Assembly: GCF_000204055.1 (NCBI RefSeq)
Contig: NW_006768794.1
Location: 248,001-312,000 of the forward strand
From: Melampsora larici-populina 98AG31
Taxonomy: Eukaryota; Basidiomycota; Pucciniomycetes; Pucciniales; Melampsoraceae
Direction of reading: 5' to 3'
Length of the DNA: 64,000 bases
A program made the translations under genes and the position numbers. Numbering within the stretch: position 1 is the stretch's first letter; each line of letters starts with the position of its first letter. The notes below the pieces were generated by a model. The model did no database searches and was not told the origin of the DNA. It was given only the letters and a program-made list of their open reading frames with translations. This document shows, in pieces, positions 46,173-57,830 of this stretch.

Positions 46173-47016
46173 GATAATACTGCAAGGATACATACATGAA
46201 AGATGGAAGAGTTTAAGTATGGCACATTTCAGAGAGAAGTACTACTTGCTGAGGACATACTCTGAGGAATTTTGCTTGCCCTATTTCTTCACATAAACTC
46301 ATTTTGTGCTGCCATTCTGGAGAGCCGCATCCTCAGGCGCGGTGCCGCAGATCAGCAATCAAATTCTCTGATTGGTTCAGCATGATGAGTACGCAAAAAT
46401 ACGGATGTGGCTCAGTCATGAGCTTCTATGCACAAGTTTGGGTACACTTCAGAGACTTGTTATGATTCAAGAGTGTACAAACCTGGAGACTAGCTGAGTT
46501 GGAGGTTAAGTTTAATATGGTTATTATGTAGTTTACCAGTAAGTTTTACATATATCGGGGGTTTGAGGTGACAAGGTGTTAGCTTTATCTACATATTCCT
46601 ACGTATTCTCCTCTGTCCTTATGTAGACTGTATAAGTGTATTTGAGTAACGATGAAAGCACTTTAGACAAACATATCAAAGGGAGAATGAGCAAATTTCA
46701 ACAAAACACGCATTATAGCCCAAGCTTACCTAGGTTGGCCAACTTTGGACTCACTGAGTATCTCAGTGTTAGTGACTCAGCGGTGAGTAACATAACCCAG
46801 AGATGAAATGACTTAGGTGATCAATGTTCATTTGGTCAGCCTGTTCATCCCAAGGCAAGAAACAAAGACCAGCACCGATAACAACAGGCACAGTGAATCT
46901 TGTGCTCGAAGGTCGGGTATTTGAAGTCTAAATCATCCCCTTGAGATCTCCCAACAGATCAACATCAATTTCCTCTTCCAAAAACCAAACTTCAACATAA
47001 GCCTACACATCATATC
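46173..47016. other. intergenic between divergent genes
   Basis: The promoter region of the 44.6-46.2 kb gene (-) and the 47.0 kb gene (+). It contains the short inverted element CACTGAGTATCTCAGTG near 46751. No gene seen. Confidence 0.5.
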
Positions 47017-49115
47017 ATGGTCCTTCCTCGCTTTGAAATCTCTTGTGGGCTCTTGCGTCATCTTCTACCCATATATTCTGCTTGGATCGTCTTTGAAGCG
47101 TATAACCCTGTCATACGCCTCTGTCAAACCATCACGATCTGGGTTAACCTGGCACAAACCTTCGTCTATGCTTTCTGGAATGATCATCTATCTCAAGCAC
47201 CAGATCACCTCCAATCCGAGATTTGTGCTCTTGCCAAAGAAAATATCATGCGGCCTCTTGGGTTCCAGGCAAAGCACGGATTTTGTGGACGACTATCGGG
47301 CGGTATGACTTGGATGACAGAGGCAATGTTAGGCGTATTCCTACTACGCTATGTATTCGGACTGTCCTTGTGGTCCAGAGTCCGAAAAGAAGGTAGAGAG
47401 TTTTGGTATGCACTTTTCAACAATGGTTTGTCTCTCCCAGTAGCCAGTCTGACTCATAAAGCACTAGAGTCAAAATCTGACATCCAATTTTTGCATGTAC
47501 AACATCACTCCTACAGAATAAGCTTCATTCAGCCATATGATACAACAAGTCAAACGATTTGATCACAAATGAACCTGATACTATTATCAGTTTTAGCTCA
47601 AACAGAAGTCCAAAGTCATCAACGAATCTGTCCTTAATTTTCAAAACTGTACTACACCAGATCTAAATCCTCAGAAAAATTTCATCCTCTCAGTTTCATA
47701 TCAAGAAATTAATTTTCACCCAGCTATCTCATAACAATTGTTTCTCATTAGTTCAGTTCTTTCTCATTTCCATTGATTTGTCTTGAGATCCCTTCAATTT
47801 TTTTGTATTTAATCAGTGCACATGTGGTCTAATTGTTACACTTGAAGTCATTTATCAGGCTTATTAAAGTTCAAGATTATTTTGTGATGATCAAGCAAAG
47901 GACAAAGTGACACAATACTCAGCTGCCTAACTCACACTACGCGCGTGTCATGAAAGTGAGTTACCTTTCATTTCTGTAGATATCTCATTTGATCCTCCAA
48001 CAAATCCAATTGTTGAATTTCCAAATTCTCCAGCCGGAAAATTTGACCTTTCACAATGCACCTTTGACTTGATCCAGCATAAAAGTTTGTACATTACTGC
48101 GTACAATATCCTGCGGAAAATATGTACGTCACAACACCTGAAGGCAAGTTACGGCTCTTTCCAACACTGCATTTGGGAATACAAGCCAGGAAAGTATTTG
48201 ACAAAAAGTCAAAGGAGAAAGACACAGTGTGAATCATGGGGGATCAAAGAGATATCCAAGGTGACTAAATTGAATGCGTTTGATGGTATCATCCTCTTTA
48301 TTAGGCTTCAATTCTCAAATGTAGTAGCCAGTGGACTGACCTCTTATTGGCTGACAGAGCCGGTATGTTGAAATATTCTTGGGTTCCAGAAGACTGATCT
48401 GAGATCCACCATCTGTAGCTTCATAGTAGGAATTATGAATGGTACATGGGGTTCTCTTACTCTGATCTCTTTTTCAACTTGCACATCCACCCTTGGTAGC
48501 TGTGAGATGAAATATTGGTGTTTTGTTTTTGTTTGATGAGTTAAAGGACTAGTCTCTTGTGTCACTCATTTCAAATCCTGCAAGGTAAGCTCCCTGACTG
48601 TGATCAAAGATGAGATACTTTGATTGAGCTTACTTACACTCCATAACATCATGTGTCGCATTGTTTTTGCTCTACTTCCGCTTTGCTTTATGAGATTATA
48701 AATCATATCTTAGTCTGAGGCAAGATGCATTGAGATGTTTTTATTCCTTAGGCAACTGAATCAATCATCGGGCCTCTTATAGAGTGGCTTCTAGGTTTCG
48801 CTGCCAGAAATTTCTATCATCATCTAGCAATTCGAAGTTTTCCTCCAATGAACCTTATTTTTTTTCCATGCTTTGTTGACGGGATTTTGAACTTTTTTGG
48901 GCAATTCTCTTGGTATGATTTGTTTTAGAAGGAGGAAGTAAAGCCACAACTTAGACCAAGATGTACACGATTTTTTTTGGTTTAGAGACTCTCAATTTGA
49001 TTTCTTCATACCTCCTAGCATAGGATCAGTATGTGAAGCATTGATTTTGATCTCCCTCTCAACACTCACCCTGACACATTTACATATCATAGCATGGACA
49101 GCTGTGATCTGGTAA
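47017..49115 (+). CDS. multi-pass membrane protein of unknown family (349 aa, 4 exons)
   Basis: Exons 47017-47425, 47980-48362, 48752-48912 and 49019-49115 are all in phase. The first two introns are 554 and 389 nt, long for this genome, so extra exons or two adjacent genes are possible. TM candidates are ~10-55 (HLLPIYSAWIVFEAYN, TITIWVNLAQTFVYAFW), ~98-120 (AMLGVFLLRYVFGLSLW), ~270-295 (GPLIEWLLGFAA, LIFFPCFVDGILNFF) and the extreme C-terminus (LILISLSTLTLTHLHIIAW). Between them is a basic, Cys-containing loop (GKYLTKSQRRKTQCESWGI). No recognised domain. Confidence 0.52.
47938..47975. repeat. dispersed motif CTACGCGCGTGTCATGAAAG, copy 1
   Basis: The motif lies inside the long first intron of the 47.0-49.1 kb gene. 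It recurs reverse-complemented at ~63332-63356 and in decayed form near 62876. Confidence 0.6.
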
Positions 49116-49535
49116 GGTATTGTTTCAAGCCTATTACAATCAACATTTTTTCCCAAACATCACCGCATGGAATATGATCTTGTTATCAATAGTCTGTGTT
49201 TGACTGACCTCAAAGTGCTGAGGATGAAAGTGTACAGCTTCACAAGGTGGAGTATTTATTATCTTTTTCCTTGAAATATTCAAGTAAAATTTCAAACAAA
49301 ATCATTATATACCTGGTGAATTGATTTCATTTAAGATTTATACATCAATTCCAAACCTGAGATCAATACATCTGTACATTTTTTAAAGGCAAGATCGAGC
49401 AAGATTGTCTCAATGATAACTGTTGAAAATGTGTACACCTTTCAACAAGAAAGTGTACTCAGATAGAAATAAAGGTTTCAATGTAACTTCTGTAGTGATA
49501 CTCTTTGAGGGCTGGTACAAGAAACAATAAGATCC

Positions 49536-50940
49536 TCAGTCCAGTGAGTGTTTGCCTGTCTTCCATGTCTTTTCTTTTGAGGCTGCTACCGCATCTTGGA
49601 GGCGTCCTATTATATATCTCATGGCTCGGACTTCATCTTCGGCTGACAACTGATGATCGGCAACGTGCAATGCGCCAAAAGATGCCTGTGAAGTGACTCC
49701 ACAACCAAGATGATAATCAGGAATCAAATTCTTCACATTTTAAAGCAACCAACACACCTTGAAACCAGTAACATGATTACGATAGCCCACCAATTGCGTC
49801 CTAAGATTCTCAAGTTGCCTCCAGGTTTGTACCAAACCATTGATACTTTCAGAGGTAAGGGCAATGTCGTGCTTCAGCTGCATGGCGTCCCTGCTGTGGT
49901 GGTCCAGAAGCTTCCTCCAGAGCGGCATAGATTGTCTAGTTGTGATCAACTTTTGATGTTCCTCTGACAGCTGACGCGCCAGCCGGGTCCCGAGGTCAGC
50001 TGCCCGGGAAACAAGCGGGATGGCCCCCTCGATCCGCAAAAGAAGCTGAGAAAGGTCCGACGAAAGATGAACAAAAAGAAGATCAAGGTTGTGTGAGACG
50101 GTTTGGGTTGTGTATGTTGAATGACCAGACTGAACATTCTCAATCAGTTCTTGGATCCTTGAGTACTAAGATACACGTCAATAAATATCGTGTCAGTGTT
50201 CTTGATGTGTTTGAAGGGACAAGGTCGAGAGAACTCACTTCATGGGCCAAAAAGGAGAATGTGTTGATTCCGACGCCGTTAAGATTGATCACTTCGTCCT
50301 TCACTTTGCTCGTGAGCTCAGATAGCTCCCACAGTTGCTGTGCTAGGGCAGCTCTGTGGTCAACCTTGGTGGAGTATTCGATGGCAAGGGCAAGTTCGAG
50401 AATTTCAGCTTGATGAAACGCTAGGTCGTGAGGATTTCCAAGCACCATGATTGAGTCAAAGATGTCGGATGCAACCATCACATTTTTTGATATCGATCGG
50501 GTGATCTGGGACACCGTTGTTTCTGGTTGATTGATAGTGTGTGGACAAAAATATGGCCCAGAAAGTACGGTGCAGTAAAAGTATGTCATGAGTCCAAAGG
50601 AAGGTGTTGCGAAGGAGATAAATTGGGATATGTGATTGGAGAAACAGGTGATGACGAGGTTGAATGCTGTAGATATGAGGGCCAAACCCCCCAAACACAC
50701 GAATAGAAAAGATGTGGGGAAAAGGATGAAGGGATGAGAGAAAAAGTTGAACAAGAAAGTTATGAGACTACGTAGTCCTTGGAGGAGGCAGTGGGAAAAG
50801 TAATTCAGGAGCCCTGGCAATTCAGGTTTTCTGCCATGGATAATATGAGGTATATTTTGGGTATTGTCCGATAGATCTAAGAGTGAGGCAGGTCTTTGAG
50901 GTTCAGCGAATGAGGTATCGGTATTGATTTTTTCGGCCAT
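49536..50940 (-). CDS. membrane coiled-coil protein, LW[DE]LS family member 2 (419 aa)
   Basis: Exons 50940-50239, 50165-49758 and 49685-49536 are in phase with GTGAGT, GTGTGT donors. Start MAEKINTDTSFAEPQ. A short polar N-terminus is followed by a hairpin-like pair or trio of hydrophobic segments at ~58-150 (SLITFLFNFFSHPFILF; FLFVCLGGLALISTAFNLVI; FATPSFGLMTYFYCTVL). The remaining ~265 residues are helical and coiled-coil-like (LALAIEYSTKVDHRAALAQQ; QLWELSELTSKVKDEVINL; LRIEGAIPLVSRAADLGTRL; AMRYIIGRLQDAVAASKE), presumably cytosolic. It shares the LW[DE]LS..VxDxxxxLxGxG block with the gene at 44.6-46.2 kb. No enzymatic signature. Confidence 0.72.
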
Positions 50941-51329
50941 ATTCTGGATAAAGAGTTCTAGTGGAGATGGTGGGCTATTATTGAGTCACTGCTAGATACC
51001 TTATATATCATTGCTGGTAAACTCCACGTCAAAAGCAAATTCCAGCTATTTTGTGCTCTATGTGGCTGAGCCTGACCTCACTCAGGTAACGCCTCTGTTC
51101 AGTCAATGGTGTTCAGGCGTATCATTCTTTCAATTTCCCCTTGTCCCTGTGATACTAAGCAACTTGAAGTTTGAAAGGCAAAAGCCTGACGACTCCATCA
51201 GCATTTCTTCAAAGTTTCTTCTCTGTCTCAATCCCATATGTCAATTATGGTATCTCAGGGTTGTGTTATTTCTAGATAATTTGATCTTGCTCTCCATGAA
51301 TACATGAAGTACCCAAAAAAACATCAACT

Positions 51330-51880
51330 TGAGATGAAGTTCACGAAAATATGTAACCTTCAGATGGGGTTCACAAGAAAATGTGAACTTCAGATGAAGT
51401 TCACAAGAAAATGTGAACTTCTGGTTAAGTTCACAAAAATGTGAACTTCTGAAAAATAAGAATGTTGGATGAAGTTCACAAGAAATTACGAACTTCAGAT
51501 GAATTTCATACAGAAACACGAAATCTGAACTTGCGAAAAATAAGATTTGATTTTCACAAGAAAATGTGAAGTTCTGGTGAAGTTCACAAAAAATGTGAAC
51601 TTCTGAAAAATAAGAATGTTGGATGAAGTTCACAAGAAATTACGAACTTCAGATGAATTTCATACAGAAACACGAAATCTGAACTTGCGAAAAATAAGAT
51701 TTGATTTTCACAAGAAAATGTGAAGTTCTGGTGAAGTTCACAAAAAATGTGAACTTCCAAAAAAAAATGTGGGATGAATTTCACAAAAAAATACAAAAAA
51801 TCTGAACTTGCGAAAAAAAGGATTTGATTTTCACAAGTAGATGTGAACTTCAGATGAAGTTTACAAAAAACAGAAAATAA
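51330..51880. repeat. GTGAACTTCA-family repeats with a 154-bp tandem duplication
   Basis: Units of the GTGAACTTC / GAAGTTCACA family fill the stretch. A higher-order unit of ~154 bp starting GTGAACTTCTGAAAAATAAG is repeated at 51441 and 51595, with a third, degenerate part after 51745. The apparent open frames on the minus strand (CELHLKFTFSCELH) are translation of the repeat. Confidence 0.8.
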
Positions 51881-52027
51881 AATATGAACTATAGGTCCTT
51901 AACTCATGACTTGGTTTCAATTTTGGCTTTCTGAATTTCTTGTTCCAAATGCTTTCTCATGACGTAAAAAAATCTACATACATAAAGTGAAGGTTCCTAG
52001 AGCCTAGTCTGTATCGCAAAGGACAAG

Positions 52028-52060
52028 GATCAAACAATTGAGTAACTCAATTGTTTGATC
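52028..52060. repeat. perfect 15-bp hairpin with TAA loop
   Basis: GATCAAACAATTGAG is followed by TAA and then its exact complement CTCAATTGTTTGATC. It could be a terminator-like RNA hairpin, an element remnant or a binding site. Confidence 0.9.
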
Positions 52061-52289
52061 TGAAGTTGTTATCTTTTTTTTAGTGTGTCAGTGTTGTCTC
52101 TCCGTAGTTACTTGACAATATTGTGTTGAATTTATTGAACAAAACCACCGAATTTCATCATCCTAAACAACTGAAGGTGAACCTACTAAAGTCAAATCTA
52201 TCCAATTTTGAATAAAACGCACGATGTGGGATTTGAACATTGACCCAGTGTGAAAGATATATATACCACAGTACCCCTCTGTCAATAAT

Positions 52290-52368
52290 GAATTTTTCCT
52301 TTAGTACTTCAGTGCGCCTAGGAAATCTTCCCAGACGGTTTCCTTTAGTACTTCAGTGCGCCTAGGAC
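52290..52368. repeat. short direct repeat TTTCCTTTAGTACTTCAGTG
   Basis: TTTCCTTTAGTACTTCAGTG followed by CGCCTAGGA occurs twice, about 45 bp apart (near 52294 and 52339). The flanking AT-rich DNA has no gene. Confidence 0.7.
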
Positions 52369-52614
52369 ACCGTTGCAACCACTGCCTTGGAAAGTTGCGG
52401 GAGAAAAACGGTGCTGATAATGAAGTTCGACATGTGCTTTGATCATTTTTAGTCTCTTTTGTAAGACCTTTATTGCCTCAAATTTACATCATACTTTAAG
52501 TCCTACTGTTCCACGTTCCCTGTGATCAAAGGACAATTTGTCACAAATCAACACACTTTGAAACCAACTTGGAACCTCTGACTGCAGCAACCCAGCTTTT
52601 TATCTCAAACTCTT

Positions 52615-52815
52615 TTGATAGCTTCATATGCGGCAATTTACTTTGTTTGATTGGTGGGCGGGTGCTTGCTATGGGTGTGCATGGCTTGACCTGCGCCTAT
52701 GTATCAAGTAGCAGCAAGGAGAAATAGGAGTCTGAGGACTTAATTTTTCAGAAAACAGATGATAAATGTGAAGTTCAGAAAAGGTTCACAAGGAAATGTG
52801 AACCTCAGATTAAAG
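52615..52815. repeat. inverted copy of 40715-40925
   Basis: It contains GATAGCTTCATATGCGGCAA, GGTGTGCATGGCTTGACC and GCGCCTATGTATCAAGTAGC in the opposite orientation to 40.7-40.9 kb, then GTGAAGTTCAGAAAAGGTTC repeats. It is the end sequence of a GTGAAC-family element. Confidence 0.8.
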
Positions 52816-53474
52816 ATTACTTTTCAATCAGCAGCATAAGAAGACTTTGAAAACTGAGAGATTTTATATTTCATGTACATATCAAGGAAATTGAGTTTTA
52901 CATCCGTTTGAGAGAGATATGCCTTCTGATAATATATACATAGAAAACACTAGCAAACTTTAATTGGCCAGATCCCTATGAACCAAATACGTGTTCTTAA
53001 GTGAATGATTGATGTATTGAATCTTGCGCTTGACATATGGTATTGATACAGAGAAGAGAAGTTGTAGAGTTGTGGATGGAGTAAATGACAGATGGGTTGG
53101 ATCATCTGATTGAGACCTACTTCAGAGCTTTCGTCTAAGTCTTGAATCTGAATGCTTCAAAAGCTCATGCAACCATGATGCTGATTGGACAAGCTTGAAG
53201 TTTAATTAACATGCAGTATGTATGTATCAGCTATCAGCTTGTTGAGGAAATTTCCCTGAGGTATTGCTCAGCTAGACCCAGAACACGGTACTGCGTAATT
53301 ATATGCCGGTGAACTGAGCTTCCTGGTGAGTCTCAAAAAATCCACCAATCTTCCTGAACGCTTCTCTGAACATCGTCTGAACATTAGCAACCACTGTATC
53401 CCCAAAATTTCCTATAAGTCCTAGTTTGTAACGGCTCTAGACCCCATAACGCTTTCAATATCCACCTTTCAAGC
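52816..53474. other. intergenic, 5' region of the J-domain gene
   Basis: AT-rich with no convincing exon. It contains the presumed promoter of the plus-strand gene starting at 53475. Confidence 0.5.
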
Positions 53475-54986
53475 ATGGTCATCTCCACCACATTCTCAGT
53501 GTCCAGAGACCGATGTTCACCAACTCAACAAGATAATGTTCCCCTTCTAAGGTACAATGATTCACATGACCCTGCAGAAACTCCGTCAATCCCTCCGGCA
53601 GATTCATCTAAACCAAAAAAACGGCAGGCTGAACCCAACGAACCAGAGAACCCCGAACCAGCTGCTGTTGATGCAGACCCCTGCTATCCAAGCAAGCGTT
53701 ATAAGGAAAACGCAAAGGTCAGTTTTTCAGGTCTTTCTCTGGGCTTCAGGGAGGGAAAATAATCAGTTGTTGTACTGAAACCCTTGAGCTTGTCAGCAGG
53801 AATCACAGATATCTCCTCCTCTACATTTTCAAGCATCGAAAGCATATAGCGATGGCAACTTCCTGCTAGCTGCCCATCGCTTTCGTTTGCTCTTGTGTCT
53901 GTATCGTGAACAGAAGTCACAGAGCAATCCAGAATACCCTGATACCAAGATGATTCAGGTCTGCCTTGATCTCACCCGGTGCTACTTGCACTTGAAGAAA
54001 GAGGACACAGCTCATGAAGTCCTTGAGGATGCTTGGCGTCCTAAGAGGCTACTAACGATTGATATAACACATCCACTTTTTAAGGATTTATCACGGCTTT
54101 ATCTTGAGGTAAAGGCCCAGCAACCCCTGTCATCTCATCAAAAGGTGTGTACGACATGACTCATCAGAATTTCGTGGATATATCTGCAGGATTGGCTGAT
54201 ACACCTGAATTCTCATTCACCAAGAACACAAATTTGAGTGTCCTGAAAGACGAACATGAGAGAGAAGCAGTGGAATCTTTGAAACTTATTTATAATTATG
54301 GCACTCAATACTTTTTTGAAGGACAACCACGGAATGCTGTTGGCCTCTTGAGGTATGCAATACGTCGAACAGAGGAAAAAAGTGGCACTGATATTGGAGA
54401 AAGTTTGAAACATGCATTGGTTGGGATCCACTTGCTTTTGGCTGAGGAGTTTCTCTGTCTTGGGCAGCTTGAAGATGTTCATACCACTTTGAAAAAAGTA
54501 TGGAGTCCAATCCACTATCTACACATTGACCAACACCATCAACACTTTCTTTGGCTGGCGAGGGTCCATGCGCATGCCACCAAGCCAAAGACTAGCTGTT
54601 CAAACAACAAAAACAACCGCTTAACCATTAAGAAACTTGATCTTTATGAAGTAATTGCTCCTGTTTTCTGAAGAGATCCAATACATATGTCTCACTGCTT
54701 CCTTTTGTGTGCAATTCTACAATTTTAGCGCTTAGGTCTTTCACATATGGCTGACAACATCGAAATCAAGAAGGCCTACAGGCGGTGTAGTTTGCTCTTC
54801 CATCCAGATAAAAGTGGGGATACTGTTGCCTTTCAACAAGTTAGTGTTTATCAATTCTTCCCTGCTTATTGAGACATTATGTTTATTTTATCTTCTCTTG
54901 CCTATCAGATTAGGGAGGCGTATGAAGTTTTGTCTGTTGCAGAAACACGCCGTAGATATGATTACAATCGAAAACATTCAAAGTGA
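53475..54986 (+). CDS. TPR-like plus C-terminal J-domain co-chaperone (404 aa, 5 exons)
   Basis: Exons 53475-53717, 53809-54108, 54168-54650, 54729-54839 and 54909-54986 are in phase. The N-terminal ~80 residues are Pro/Glu-rich and disordered with a basic end (DPCYPSKRYKENAK). The middle is made of paired helices resembling TPR/SEL-type repeats (VCLDLTRCYLHLKKEDTAHE; ESLKLIYNYGTQYFFEGQPR; LLLAEEFLCLGQLEDVH). The C-terminus is a J domain: LDLYERLGLSHMADNIEIKK, AYRRCSLLFHPDKSGD with the essential HPD triad, and IREAYEVLSVAETRRRYDY. J domains stimulate Hsp70 ATPase. A TPR-plus-C-terminal-J layout occurs in DNAJC3/DNAJC7-type co-chaperones. No signal peptide, so cytosolic or nuclear. Confidence 0.85.
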
Positions 54987-56735
54987 GGTAAGGGCTAAGC
55001 CTTTTTTTAGTGTAAGAGAGAAGCAAAACACAAATTAGTTCTGTTTTGTATCAAGAAGGATTCATATGATAACATAAATCTACACGTAATTGACAGAGCA
55101 AGTTGTGAATCTGTCTTTCCTATAAACTGCATTGTCTCTTTATTGTGCTCTGTTCAGAACTAGTCATTTAGAAGTAACATGATCACTTATTTGTTTAACC
55201 AATTTGCATGTTCTTCTTTTTCACATTTGTTGGATTTGGTAAAAAGTTGTAGTCCATCAATCAAAAGATCCTCTTATGAGAAAGTCAGACTTCCCCATAA
55301 TTTTGTAGTGAATTGTGAGATCTCTCTTTATTTAGGTCAAATTTATATTTTTAATTTCTTAACAAATTGTTAAACATCGTTGTAAGTTAAAAGAAGAAAG
55401 ACATTTTGATAAAGAGAAATAAAAGAGAAAGCTAGTACCTTAACAAAAACTGCACATATAAAAGTTCAACTTTATAACACGAATTTTAAATCAAACAATG
55501 TAGCCAAAAAAGGAGTCTACATTTGATAGAAGCAAAATCGTTATCAATTAAAGAGAAACTTTAATTGATAACGATTTTGATAATAAGATCAGTAATAGAA
55601 ATAGTTTCACCTCCTTCCTTCTTGATGAGTGTTTGAAGTTTGATTTAGATTCGGCTTTTTAGTTGAAAGGGTTGTCGTGCAGTATTGAGTTTGAAAGAAC
55701 TAGAGATCTAAATGAAATGAACAGAACTTTAAATCGATCAAGAGAAAACGATAAAGAGAAAAAGATGAAGTAATTGTTTTGATGAGAGAAGGAGGAACAA
55801 GTTCATCGAGACTTGGAACAATTGTATCATGGAAATGAAACATATCAGGTGACGTCATTTTACATCGAACGGTCGGTCAGCACATACAAATTCAGGGCAA
55901 CACAGCGTCTTGTCAGTGATCGTAGCAACATGATTTCAGTAATCATAACAAATTTACATTTCTAGAAAGACTCAAACAATTGATCATAGAGCAATGGATA
56001 AATTCCACTGCAGGAAAATTTTGAAGAAAACTAACTACAATTATACATGTTCTTGGTTAAAGTCACCAAAGGAATTGAATCAAAGGAAAATTGAGGCACA
56101 ACTTGAATGATAATCTCAAAACCCAATGTTGATCCAGCTTACGATCTTGGTCAAGATTACCAGGATCTTTTATACGCATCCATGATCTCACAATAATTTT
56201 ATGGGACATTTTTTTAGGACACGCCATCAAAGAAGAAACTCTTTCAGTAATTTGAATGCGTTCAGATTGAATGACAACATCAAGCTCAATTGAAACAGAT
56301 AGGATACAATCATCAGGCACAAAGAATCCATGTATTTAACGCAAGTTTTTCAAGGAATTCATCAAACCAGTGCAGAGACAAGTAGAATGAGTCTAGTAAG
56401 TCAGTTACGATAAGAATCAGTGGTGTCGGCGCTTGTTAGATCCTGCTGCTTGTTGGTTTGGGAGCAATTGGCGCTTATTGATTCGTTTGATTTGATTGTC
56501 ATGGCTTTCAGGAAATGTAATTTGATGGTGGATATGGTCCTCGATGAAAGGTGATTCCGCTGAGAGAAAACAGTTTCAGTGGGGTACTACTAACGGGGAA
56601 GATGAAGCTTGGATTGGCATAACTAACATGTACCAGATGTGCTTTCTTGCATTTCACTTTCACCAAACTGATACCACGTTAACCTTTTGTCAGCCAGGAT
56701 TACTTCCCCCGGATACTTTTCTTGATTGGTGTTAT
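54987..56735. other. AT-rich intergenic region with a perfect hairpin
   Basis: No gene is supported. It contains the hairpin at 55534-55578. The open frame at 56063-56320 (-) has no partner exons. 56000-56500 is ordinary AT-rich DNA. Confidence 0.45.
55534..55578. repeat. perfect 20-bp hairpin with AGAAA loop
   Basis: AAAATCGTTATCAATTAAAG is followed by AGAAA and then the exact reverse complement. The symmetry is perfect over 20 bp. It may be a MITE remnant or a structured RNA. Confidence 0.92.
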
Positions 56736-57173
56736 TTACTGATTGGTGTTATTTACTGAGTTCACATTGTTCTCTTCATTGACTTTTGTTTCTTTGTTGA
56801 TGTTGTTTTCATCGTTGACATTGTTTTCATCGTTGACATTGTTTTCATCGTTGACCTTGTTTCCTTGGTTGGGACCATTGGGTTCGACACCACCTGGAGC
56901 TGAATCATCTGGACGTCAGTATACACTAGCACTATGTAATTTGAAAAAATACACATCACCCACAAGTCTTTTCCATGTTTTGGGGGATGTGAGAATCTTT
57001 AGCAGGATTGAAGTTGTGACAAGATGTAGAAATTGGTAGCACGCCTTCTGAGTTAAGTTTACCAAGGTCCATCTCTATTGTGATCTTGATCATCATTGGG
57101 AGATAACTTGCTAGATTATTAGGTTCTTTGGTTTGACGGATCAAGAGATATTGGAATGGAAAATTGAGGATTT
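56736..57173 (-). CDS. partial gene with Asn-rich repeat tail (3' exons only)
   Basis: Two exons, about 57173-56964 and 56908-56736, join in phase (GTGGGT..CCAG). The first codes a polar segment with one amphipathic stretch (ASYLPMMIKITIEMDLGKL). The second starts YDSAPGGVEPNGPNQGNK and ends with tandem six-residue repeats NVNDEN encoded by an 18-bp minisatellite (TTTTCATCGTTGACATTG on the plus strand), then VNSVNNTNQ and a stop. Upstream exons could not be found because the 57.2-57.8 kb region is duplicated and frame-poor. It may be a relic. Confidence 0.4.
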
Positions 57174-57299
57174 CTGTTTTGAAAGGAATGTCAAGTTGAG
57201 AAGTTTACGACAAAAAAGTCTCTCAACGGCACGACCACAAAAGAAGATTATCCCAGCCGTAAAAAAACTTTGCCAAAATTTAAATTGCAAGTAAGCATT

Positions 57300-57830
57300 T
57301 TCCGTAAATTAAAATCGTGACACTGTAGATCATCTTGAATTGAAACCTCTGAAGGGTGTTCACAGTCACGACTTAATTTAGTTGTAGAAAGAGCCCGGAA
57401 CTGTTGTCTAGGACAAAGGGCATGTGCTAGTGCCACATAAGAATGATCGGTGCAATTCAGCGCAAGCAAGATTACCTCTATGATTATCCCTCATCTTGAT
57501 TGAGGGACCCTGGCTTCATTGCGTAATATTATTGTTTTGGGAATTATTCCTTCCGCAGGTCTGTTTACTGAAATTTGAATCACAAGCCCTAAATTCACGA
57601 ACTTCAACGTAGATTATCTTGACCTGAACCCCTCAAATAGCGCTAACAGTCACAACTCAATTGTTTCTAGAAAGATCCTAGCAGTGGTGTCTTGGAAAGA
57701 GGGCAAACTAGTGCCACATTAGAATAATAGGTGGAGGCCAATCCAAGCCAAGCACAAGCGAGATTACTTTGGTGGTTATCATCCCATCATGATTGAGATA
57801 CATAGCCTGGCTTCATTGCCTCTTTAAATC
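57300..57830. repeat. diverged tandem duplication, two copies of ~230 bp
   Basis: CTGGCTTCATTGCGT and CTGGCTTCATTGCCT, GATTACCTCTATGATTATCC and GATTACTTTGGTGGTTATCA, and AGTGCCACATAAGAATGATC and AGTGCCACATTAGAATAATA occur in the same order at 57300-57530 and 57590-57820. Only the first copy keeps a 73-codon open frame on the minus strand (GHALCPRQQFRAL type sequence). A gene or exon has apparently duplicated and decayed. Confidence 0.65.

Noticed and set aside
51241..51796. Two overlapping minus-strand frames with repeated CELHLKFTFSCELH-like peptides
   Set aside because: They are translations of the GTGAAC tandem repeat. The same frames appear at 28.8, 29.5 and 40.5 kb wherever the repeat occurs.
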